Positions 13,401-25,400 of a stretch of 64,000 nucleotides of DNA are shown here, piece after piece (the first letter of the stretch is position 1; every line of letters begins with the position of its first letter). A program made the position numbers and the translations under genes. The stretch is from NCBI GenBank assembly GCA_026874595.1, contig CM049306.1:18967019-19031018 (forward strand). The letters run 5' to 3'. The notes under the pieces were generated by a model. That model was given only the letters and a program-made list of their open reading frames with translations. It was not told the DNA's origin and did not search any database. Origin of the DNA: Sipunculus nudus. Lineage: Eukaryota > Annelida > Sipuncula > Golfingiida > Sipunculidae.

Positions 13401-16400
13401 CCTCCATCTAGAAAAACAACATGAATAAACGTATGATTGTGAACAACAAAATAAGAATTCTGTGTCCAGTCCTGTCAATTTGCAAAGACCAAAATATCAT
13501 AATAACAAATAAAGATGCTGCAACACATAAGGTCATTATATTTTCCAATGGAAACAAATCTAAAATAGTTAAGAATGATCAAATGAATTTTTTTATATTG
13601 TCTTTTTCTTTCTCTTTCTCATGTAGTTTAAAAACCTATTTATACATTTTCTGATGGTTTTTAAGTTGTGACTCAATGACAGACTTTGAGACCTGGGAAA
13701 CTACCTATATTATTATAGGATAAAACTGCATAAAGTTTCACTTTAAGTTGTTTTTTTCACTTCTGCAACTTTGACCAACTGTCATACACAGTAATGTGTG
13801 CCACTGTAGATAGGTGGCACCACTGGTCATGCCTTCAGTGTACTTTTTTAAATGAAGACTCCATGTGGCCAACTTCGTATATATGCAGTTGTACATTAAA
13901 CCTACACAATACTTCTCTTTTTTTTGGGGTCAAATTCTGAGGACTCTATCACTGGAGATGTAGTCTGATATTTTGAGCCAAAACAACTCTTCCATGGCAG
14001 AGAAGCGTCATAATTTAGACACCTCAGGTGCAGTGCAGTATCAGACTTTGCACTTTGGAGGGACCAGAGTGTATATCCCAAGTGGTTTTTTTTTAATATA
14101 ATGACAGTATATACACAAATTACAAGTTGCAAGAGATGCATTAACGGAAGTGTACAGATAAAGTTTACCTTTTTCTGGAGCTTGTTAATCTTCGTCTGCA
14201 TCACTTTCTCATTGGTCTGCATTTGTTCAGAATTTTCTTGATACATATGTTGGGTCTGAAGCTCACTGTAGGAGCGCTCCAGCTCCAAGTGTTCACGCAC
14301 CAGCTGCTGGTAGTTTCGCTCCATCTGGTAAGGGGGCACCTGCATGAGATGAGGACGTCCATGTGAAGCCTCTAACAAGACCAAATACTAACTCTATTGA
14401 TGCGCAACAAATGCAGGTGAAAATGTTGGCATATCCAACTAGGCAGCTACTAATAACAACTATATACACAGTACATCTGTATGTAGGAGGAGAATTTACA
14501 TGATGAAGATCATTAAATCATACTAAGATTAAACTTAACATAAAAATGCAGCACAGAATATTAAGTTTGAAAGGCTTATTTTATATATATGTGACTTTTA
14601 TGCTGTGCTAACTGTTCACAAATTACACACAAAAACCATTTCAGACCATATCTGTGCTTATCCAGTTTATGCTTTGAGTGAATCTAATAGGCTGGTAACA
14701 ATATGTAATGCTCATGGACATTTGTGTAGAGGTGATAACTGTAAAATGGACCTACGTCCTCCAGTAGACTGTCATCCTCCAGGGAAGCCCCTGATATCTG
14801 TGTTGACTGGGACAATTCAGATTCATTGGAATCCTCATCATATCCATAGTAGCTCTCCTCTTCCAGTTCAGCCTGAAACAAAAGACACTCCTCATTCAGT
14901 TTGTTTCAAAAGCTGGGAAATCATGATAAAAACCAAAATATCACACTCATCTATGCACTATATCCATGAAAATGTGTGATAATTTAAACTTCATTTAGTT
15001 CACATAGACCATATAATTTTAAATAACTAATAAAATATAAGATACTTTTCATGGTTATATCTTTCACTGTTACCTTTTCTACTGCAGGATGAATAAAACT
15101 CTAGTAAATTCAAGTATCTTAGAAGATACATGAGATGAGCTGTTGTTTTATACCTAACTCTTAAGAATTTTCAATAAAACTCAAAGAGGCTTAAAAAATA
15201 ACATTGACAAAAGATCAATTGAGAAAAATCACATACTAGTTAAAACAAACTTGACCAACAGTGTACCTCAAAAGTGTATATCAAAACATGCACTTTGGAC
15301 ATATATCAGTGAGACTTGATAAGATTTCATACTTACAACAGCCCTGGCTTTGGCAGGTAGCAGAAACCTCACCATCTGAATGTGAAAACATAATGTAAAT
15401 CACACACATGTGAAACCATAAGCTTATCAAATAAGACAAGCATAGTACTGAACACTTAGGAAATAAATTAAATATGAAATTGTTTTCTATAAAACAATAA
15501 GCCTGCTTTTAAATAATTTTATATCTGAAGGCTTCTCTTGTATATTTAATAAGTACATATATATTGGCATGTCAAACATGCACACAGATACATTGCAAGT
15601 AGCTGTGATATTTAATCATTTAATAACAAAGGTGTAACTAAAATGTTACTTTTCATTTAAGTTTCATTTCAGTTTTCATACCTTCTTTTTGACCAGGGCT
15701 TTCTTCTGTTTACGACGTTTGAATGCGATAAGTTCAATTCTTTTGTCTTTGTCCTACAAATATAGCAATATCAGAATATGCAAGTGCACAATATCAAGTA
15801 ACATACCAATAAAAAGCGAGATAAATAGACAAATCTCATCTCATAGGCCTATAACAAATATTTTCTGCTTATTTTTTTAATCAAATATCACATTACAATT
15901 TTTTTTCCTAATTATTATTCTTATATACTGCAATCGCAAAATTAAATTTTAAACAATGATTCAAGCAAACAATCAGTGTTAATGGTAAGACACAGTCACA
16001 CATACTGCACAAGCTAGGCCAAGGGCCATGATGGTGCGATCCTGCTCCATGCGCTGCTGACGGAGCAGCTGCAACTCCTGTTGCATCATGGCCAGGGTCT
16101 CCTTCTGAAGGTTTCCATAGTTGACCTGCTCACGAAGGCGGCTACATTCACGTTGGTATGAGTCTACCTCAGTTTTCTGCAAAACATTAAAGAAATTAAA
16201 TTAAATTTTAGTAAAACCACAGAGTACATTGGCTTGGTATTACCTGAACAATGGTTAATTTCTTTTTTATTCATGTGACTCTATCTTCAAAATATTAAAA
16301 ATTATAATTTAATTTCCATGTTTTAAAATAATCATTTATCTGAAGAATCATTTGGCTGGCACTGTCTCTTGACATTTCTTTGAAATGTGGTCCAGAAAGA

Positions 16401-19400
16401 AACTTCAAAATTAATTTTGAGAAAATATTCCACTACCCAAGAATATTATCTCCTTTTTTTCTTTCTGATGCATATTTAAATGGAAACTGAAGTGATGACC
16501 ACCTCAAGCAATGCATTATCAGTTCAATTTATCAAAAACCTGGAATCTTAATCACAGGTAATTTACCAGGTAATTTACAGAACTATATGCTTGCAAAATG
16601 GTCATGGAAAATGAGAGTAAAGGTTCCTGTGATAAAATGTCAGCTACCATAACTGATGATTAAACTGAACAGAATTCTGTGCTAGAAAGTTAAATTCTTC
16701 TACCATTCCAAATGTTTCTTCGGTGAGCTCCCTGACACGAGCTTCTAACTGTCGAACATCCTTGGTCAGTCGGACATTCTTCTTCAGGAACTCCTTGTTC
16801 TTCTCCAGCACAGCCTGCTGCTTCTTCTCAGCTTGCTGGACTTGTTGGTTCTAATATAAAATAAAAGTAATAGTTCATAGCTGGAACAACTACACCACTA
16901 TACCACAAACCCTAATACACATTTCCTCACATATGTATGCTCCATACTACCTTAGAGAAATAATGCACATATTAAAGAGAAAGGCAGAAACAAGGGTCTT
17001 GTATCAGCTGATATCAAACAGTCTTCATAAATTCAAAGAGGGCTGGGTATACACTTCCGTGTGCATAAACAGAGCCAATCCCAGTCCTATAGCATGAAAT
17101 ATCAACAGCATCACCATCAATTAATTATTTACAATTTATCACTTCACCAATCTGAAAAAGTAATAGATCCCATAATTCTGGTCCTAATTTTCTTCAAGTA
17201 AAACAATTATAATTTTCTAGGCACCTATAAACTGGATATCATCAAGTATCAACCATCTCTGGTTCTACTTTTCCCAAAACCATGTAAAAAATATAATATC
17301 CTGTAGATATACTTTCCACCCCATGTGGATCAGATACCTTTTCATGCACTTTACATCTTGGTTGAATGTACTAAGAGGATCATTTCTACCATGATGAATC
17401 AAGACGGAAGCATAAACTTATATATGCTAATGGATATATTTATGGTCAAACCCAGCTCTCATGGTAATTATACATAAATTGCACTGGCTATAATTAAGGA
17501 AATATGTCCTAGCAACAGAGTATATCTGAAGGAGCTACCAGTAGGTTTTCATATATGAAGGAAGTTATATATCAAAGTTAGATGAAGAATTGGACTTAAA
17601 AACATACATTATACTACATTTTAATTATTAACTATAGAAAAATTGTTCAAGAATTAATAAAGAAAAGAGTTAGTCTTTTTGAATGAAAGAAGCACCTTTT
17701 ACATATTTCCAATAAGATACATCCATTACAAACTGACAGTAACACTGATATGTTTCATCTCTGCCACATGGTATAAATAACATGTTACACAGATGGAAGG
17801 TCCAAATCTCTCATGCTGACAAGACAGCAAGGCTTGGAAATGATAAATGTGTCATCATTTCATCAAAGGGACCAAGGGGCTCTTTTATATCACAACTGTA
17901 CAGATCAGGGAATCATTAAGCCTCTGCTCACACTTGTTCAGTCTGTGCCTGTTCTAGCTTTCCATCTGGGTCAGCCCACAGACATGTAAAATGTGATGCT
18001 TAAAACATATAGCCATATTAAAATTTGGCTACGTTTTGTGTGCTTTGCAGTTTTCTCCTTGATCATGTTATTCAATTCAAATTTGCAGTAATCCAGCTCC
18101 CAGATAATGGTAAATAATGATGGCTGGAAAATATCTTGAACGAAAAACTCAACAGCCAAACATCAATATTACTTACAATATTGTTCTTGAAAGCTAAATT
18201 ACTGAGAGAGATTACTGCTAAGCAGTAAGTAAAATGCAGTGTTTATCAGGAAGAACCTGACGCTTTAGATCACTGTAATGATCATAATAATTTTACATTA
18301 TAAGCTAGAAGCAGATATAATTTTCTGTGATGAATTTCGTGGCAAACTAATATAAATACCATAAATTAGTGTTAATCAGTAGTTTATAAGTGATATACCA
18401 GGCCCAATAGCTGGTGCTGGCAGATAATAGCCCCTACAGCAATAGGGATGTTAGGGTAATTTCTCTGCTGGACTACAGAGACCCAGGGATGTTACAGTTA
18501 ACCCAGCCCACATGGCCTGATGAGGTCAGTTAACATTCCTAGCATTCCATTCTGATGTTCAGCACCCAAGCTCCCTGTGTAAACACATAGGGCAGCCAGC
18601 AAGCTAGCAATCAGCAGCTGGCTCCTGTGGGGATTTGCCCTGCCAACCAGCCCAGCCAGACTGCTGTTGCTGGCTGCTGCTGCTAGTAACAGGAGTGATG
18701 CTGCTGAAAGCAAAGCTCCAGTGCCTGTATAAAACACTGACAGGAAAGCGCAGTAAACTGATCTGCTGTAATACACCAGCACAGCCGCTGTACCGAGTTT
18801 GTTATCCTAGTACAAGGTATATGCTGCAAACCTCGTAAAGCTTTGACTCATCAAGTTGAACTTGTCAGCTGTTTGTTATGGAAAGGTGGGCTGTAACCCC
18901 CCAACACTTTTCCTCTATGCCCCAACATCCTTGGTATCAAAGACTTCACAAGCTGTATTACATTAGCCAATACACTTTTTTCATTCCTAGTTTTTCTTCT
19001 CCATTTCCTGTGCCAAGCTGCACAACAGTCTTCTTCTTTGTGAGAATAACATGTGTGTGGTTAGTATGAGTTACAATATATTTAGCCAAACAAATTGTAC
19101 AATAAACAAATTCTGAAAGTAACTTAATATACAAATGCTATATATCACTATAATTTAGCAAGCACTGGCACAGGCATTAAAATTCTTTATTAAAGCACAA
19201 CTAAACCCTAATAATAAAAATGTGGTAGGAATGACTTTTTACCTGGTTATTACTGATGTAAGGTTGCCATGTTTTTTAAAACTGTAATTACTAACTGACA
19301 TGAGACTGCCATGATACATGTGGTAAATTTATGTTTCCATTGTTCATGCAATCCTCATATTATCATAGTACTCAACATAATGACAGGGATGATGCCAGTA

Positions 19401-22400
19401 TCATTAATTTATTTTTTCATACCATGTGCCAGCCTGGTAGTGTGAAAAGCTACACACTTATTGCGTGACTCGTACAACGAAAGAAAAAATGTTTGCTGTC
19501 AAGCTATTTTATGGCTCCCATCCAAAGCACTCAGCCAAATGTTCTGTACACTACTTTATCACTGTAAAATATACCTGCTAATGCTTGTAAAAACAGCAGC
19601 GATGCTGCCACAAGTCAATACAGAACTACAAATATTTGTATCTCCCATAGGTAGAGCAATATGAAGTTAATTTTCATCTGTGGTGAGATGACTCAAATTA
19701 ACTAGACTTAAAAGATAAAAGATGAAAGATAATATTTACATAACTTGTAAACAACTGAACGAAAGTTAATGACCCTAAGCTGATTAGCTTGGCAAATAAG
19801 CTTTGAATATTGGGTGGGCTTGGCAGGAGGAAGAAACTTGAGGTAATGGTAAACCGAGCTGTAAAACTAGGACCAACAACACATTTTAACACATTCACAG
19901 GAACAACTCAGAACTGTGATCACAACTTTGAAATAATACCAAAAGTTCTGAACTAGATGTGTACAAGCACCAGGGACCTACGATAACAAAAGATGAACAA
20001 CACTTTTATCTAATTTTAAAAATGTTAACTTTGTTTCAAAATTTCAAAAAAGGGAAAGTTCCATACCTGAAAATCACTGCAAAGGTGATGGAAATTTGGA
20101 ATAAGCTGTGTAGTCAGTAAAATTATATTGTATATAAACTTAGTCTAAATAAATATGTAAATTAGAATAAAGAAAAAATAAATAAAATACAGCAATGTGA
20201 AAATTCATTATTTTGCCCATTTCCATTCTCAACTGTGTCATCATGGCTGGATTTCAGCACCTTTTTTCTCCCTGTTACTTCCTTAAAATAATTGTCATTT
20301 AAACTGTGTGATTATAAATATGAACCAAAGGAACTTTTTTAAACTAAGCCTGCATCAAATTTTAGCTTCAAGGGCACAATTAAAATGTAAAACCTTACAA
20401 TGTCACAGAAAACAGGAATTCCCTTGAAGGTCTTTTCTAAAGATACTGATGACTGTGACACCAGTGTTCTGGAAAGTAGCATGATTTACCCCTAACCTTT
20501 TTATGACTAGGATTAAAGGTCAAGTTGCCACAAGAAAATGCTTGACCCTTTCTTCCATGGATCCAAATGAATGAATCAACATAAAAACATCAGTTCATCT
20601 TCCCCGCTGAGAATAACCAATTAACATTAAAAGCAGGTAGATTCTTCTGTTATTAAAGTAATAATACATTAGTGTTTAAAACAGCATTCATCAAAGATGC
20701 CACAATATATTACCAACTGAATAATTTACCACAAGCATCTGCTGTGCAAAAATTTCCAGTATTTTTGCACGAACCCCAGAAGAAACATACACTCCTAACA
20801 GTAACATTATAATAGTACAACTTTAACACTGGTAAAAATATTGCACTCTCAAAGAATTCTGTTTTTTTTTTAAATTCCCATTCTTTAAAGTCACGTGTAC
20901 CAGCATACATCAATAGCAACTCTAAAATAAGATATCAACAAGTCTTAGGCTTAAATCTTAAGCGAGCATTTATGTAGAAGCTATATCAGGGACAAATACA
21001 TACTACGTCAGGTTATTAGATTGTACCCTACTTATTTATTGCATACAGGTTAAAAACATAAATTACTTGATGAAACAGAAAGGAACCATTCAAGTGGCTT
21101 TCATCCAGGCCCGCTCAGTCACCCTGAACCCGGCCATAAGACCATTTTTCATCACAACAACATGTTCTGAATACAATTAATTGCAGCAAGGAAAGTGCAA
21201 ATAAATCAAAATCTGGCCAAAGCAGAAATGATGAAGTGTATTGGTGGATCATATTTGATATTTCCCAAAATAAAGAGACCAAATGACTCACCAGGTCATC
21301 TTTGTCTTTTTCCAGCTCTTTGGTTTGCACCTCAAGATGGTCAATCGTCTCCTCCTGGACCCGCACCTGGTCTTCAAGGTTGCCACATTTCTCTTCAAGG
21401 TCATGGTACAGGTCACCAAGCTCTTCACATGCCATCTCAAGAGCAGAGCACTTGTCTTTCCAGACCACTAACGTCATCTCATTGTTATTTTTTGTATCTT
21501 TGGTCTTTTCTGTTGTGGTCTGAAATCAAATTTATAATACTCTATCAGTATTTTATTCCAACAACTAAATCCACAGATAAAGATAATTTTTAAAAAAGAA
21601 GAATTAAGTTAAATATGCAGATCTTCAAACAAATGAAAAATTGTACATTTATTGCAATTGCCATTACAGAAACTGCATGCCAAGGGACTGTCAATTTAAG
21701 ACAAGTCTTCCAACAGACAAATTCAAACAAATGTGGATAAAAATACATTTTATGCAAAACTGGGGAATTATTTTTTTTTATAAAAACTTTACCTTTGTGT
21801 ATTTTAATCATTCTGATACTCAGCTGTATATATCTTATTTTTTCATTACTCAAATTAATTTTTGTCCTGTCTACTGGTTCAATCGGTTTTTTTTCCAGCT
21901 GAAAGACACAGAAACCAGTTTCTCCTAATCCCCCCTATAAAAAAATCTTTCTCATGTAAAGCTATTCTTGATAACATACATACACAAATGTAAATAATAA
22001 GTGTGTATTATCCAGTATTTATTTATATAAGGAATTCTCATTGTACTGTTTAATAGGCTAGAGGAATATCATGTAAAAGGCAAGCTTTTGAGAGGGTAAT
22101 GGGAAAGTGCAAGGCCCCTAGAAAGGCTTGGAATAATTCCTTTAGATATATATATATATTTTATATATATATATATATATTTTATATATATATATAAATA
22201 TATATATATATATGGGGCAGGCTTCTGCCAGCCGGCACAAAGCTAACATTTGTAACCCACAGACCAGCACAAAAGATCTTAAAGATCTTCAAAAACAGCT
22301 ACCAGCAATGAAACTTTGTTTTTCTATTACCTCAAACTGCATTTAATTTGTACCTCATAAGTATGTTTACAAAACTGAAGCATCCGAGGACCAAAATAAT

Positions 22401-25400
22401 CATTAATAAAATAACACATAGAACAACACAAAGATAAAGCTTATCTATTCTAAACCGGGTGTGTGCACCTAGTGTAAATACATGAAATTATCATGAAATG
22501 AGGTATCCCCTGGAATCCGGCCTGTGATTGACTAATTGCAGATTTAAGGTGACAGAGCACATTAAGGTTTCACTTTAAAAGGTCTGGTTTAAGGTCAGCA
22601 AATCTGCGGAAAGCCAGAGAAATTACGGAGATATTTTGAAGAATGACTGATAATATTATTAGTTAAAAACAAACATTAATATCGCTAAAAAACCGTTCCA
22701 TATTACTCTGAAGCCGCATGTCTTTCCTCTGTTTTAAGACCACTGTAAACAAGACATTTCTTGGCACCGCAGGTGCCAGAGTATCTCCAGACATAGTATG
22801 CCCCCCCCCCCCCTAAGAATAGGCCCCCATTTTTAACAGCATATACTGACACTTGGCAAGCAGAAACTAATTTTTTGACAGATGGCTCCTGTGGCCTTGA
22901 CCTTTGACCTTGTGACCCCAAAATTGATATTGATCATCCACTTTTATATATAAATCAATAGAGGTCTAGATTTATTGATGGGCCATATACAAGTCGGGTT
23001 TGAAATCCATATATTAATACAAGCTTGAATTATCATCTCGGGAACTAATTTTTGGGCAGATGGCTCCTGAGACCTTCACCTTTGACCTTGTGACTTCACA
23101 ATTGACAGGCGTCTTCCTCTATTGGCAGGGGAACTGTATGTGCAAGATGAAATGTCTGAGATGAATTGTTTGGCTGAAAATGCATCCACAATCTTTTTAA
23201 AGATGTGTCCTGTGACCTTGACCTTTGACCTCATGACCCTAGAACCTATAGGGTTCTTACTTTAGTGGTGGCCATACATAAGTCACGTTTGAAATCCATA
23301 TGGCTATCAACACTGGAGATATCATAAGAGGTGTGTGATTTTCACCAAATATGGACAAATTAAAGGTCAAGGCCACTCTAATGGTAAAGGTCATGACCCA
23401 AATGTAAATAGACCTCATCCCATAACCCATCTCTCTACATCTTCATTATATGAAAGAAATCTGTCCATTAGTTTTTGACTTATAATGCTTACAGTACTGT
23501 CAAGTGGCAATTATGGGGGTATTAAAAGGCGTAAAAACAAGAAAAGGATAATAGGTGGTGCCACCAGTTTCCGGTATATCACAAGGCTATCCAAGATTTT
23601 TGGTCACCTTGATTTTTGGACCAGTCCATGCAGGCTTACTTGAGATATTTAAGAATTTGTGTTATTTTCAGCAAAAATGGACCTATTCAAGGTCACGGTC
23701 ACTCTCCTAGCATAGGTCATGACCCCATTTTAAATAGGCTTCGTCCCCTTACCTATATCTATACAAATGTATAGATATCCCGCTCAAAAGGTTTTTCTGC
23801 AGTGGCGGCGGCGGGACCGTCGTGAAACCATAGTATCCCGACTTTGTCTGGGGATACAATAATAATTCTAGCATGTTGAAGTATTTCTGAGGGCTATTAA
23901 ATAAATGTGGACTCTTCACTGTGTGGACTCAAGTATAAGGACCATCGCTGTGACCAACTCTGCTTGCTTCACCAATGTCCGGCAAATCTAGCCAGCACTC
24001 GTCTAGCAGAACCCTGTATATTCATACTTGTAAATAATGAGATAAACAGATGCAGAAAGACAATATCACCAAATGGTACCATGTGTATACAACCAGTACA
24101 TAGGATGCTGTAAAACACTGGAGCACATATGGTTTCAAGGATTAGGCAGGATTAAAGCAGTATCATCCAAATAATCAGATATGATTATCATTGTATCACA
24201 AAGTCACCATACCTTTGATTTTAGAGTTATGAGTTCAGGCTCCTTTGGTTCTTCGGTAACGGGAATAAAACTGCTGCTGTTTTTTCGTGGCGAGCGTCGT
24301 TCCCATGAAACAGCCTGTCGCGTCAGGTCCAGTGTATTCTGGGCCTGTTCTTTGTCTGCACGCAGCTGTGATAGTTGTGCTGCTTGTGTATTCAATTCAC
24401 GCTGCATCTGACTCAGGCAACGATCTCTACATCGCAGTTCATCAAGCTACAAAATACAATGGTATTGTTTTACAGTCATCAAATAAAATATTCATCAACT
24501 GTTCAGTCATCCAGATATAAAACAAGTGACCCATGGGTCATGACCCTCAGCTATCTGGGAAGAGATTTGCAAAAGGAAATTTTATCATCTGAATGGTGGT
24601 ATATAACCATTGAACTGAAGCATCAAACAGATTAACCAACAGGCTGAGATTGTGTCTGTATTAATATATCTCAAGAATAGAGAAAAAATTGCGTAAACTT
24701 TAAAAAAAATACAGGTGGCTCCACCAGTCTGCAGAAACTAATAAAAACACTTAATGGTCAAAATCCATGGATTAGTTTTTAGATACTTCAGCTTTTGTAT
24801 CAGATTTTCCATTATTCTGAGGGATACTTTGGAGTTCTATAGCTTGAAGGATATGGGTAACAGAGACCTAATTTCAGGTTTCCAGAGACACTTTACATGG
24901 GCCTCCTTGCATGACAAGAATAAAGATTCTAGGTCCAGTTGTTACAATTTGTACCCTGTTGACAGATAACCACATCTTTAAAGGTCTCAAAAATAGAGAA
25001 AATAATTTGTAAAAATTTGAAAAAAAGGAGGTGGCACACCCAGTCTGCTGAAACTGATGGAACACGTCATGATCAATATGTTTGCCAAAAATCATGAGCA
25101 TCAGTATTGTAGTTATTGAGATACTGGAGTTTTTGTATCCAATTTTTCATTATTCTGGGGGGTTCTTTGGGGCCCAATAGCTCGAAGGATATGGGTAACA
25201 GACCTAATTTCTGGTTTCCATGGAGACTTCTCAGAGGTCTCTCAGAATGTCAAGAATGATGATTCTAGGTCTAGTCTTTACGATTTGTGCCCTGTTAACA
25301 GAAGTTCACATTTTTAAAGGTCTCAAAAATAGAGAAAAAAATTCGTAAAAAATCGAAAAAACTGGTGCCACCAGTCTGCAGGAACTGATGGAACATCTCA

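Larger units (their letters stand above)
21520..24212 (-). other. Intron 2 of the JAKMIP-like gene, 2.7 kb
   Basis: Holds a (TA)n microsatellite at 22146-22212 and the second copy of the TGACC-rich element at 22752-23857. The rest is unremarkable. Confidence 0.75.

Noticed and set aside
18498-18838. Overlapping Ala/Leu-rich and Pro-rich frames in intron 3 as an extra exon
   Set aside because: Composition of a CAG/CTG-rich patch, no acceptor-donor pair in phase and no family match.
21195-21593. A 132-codon plus-strand frame opposite JAKMIP exon 3
   Set aside because: Antisense shadow of the coiled-coil exon; no independent support.
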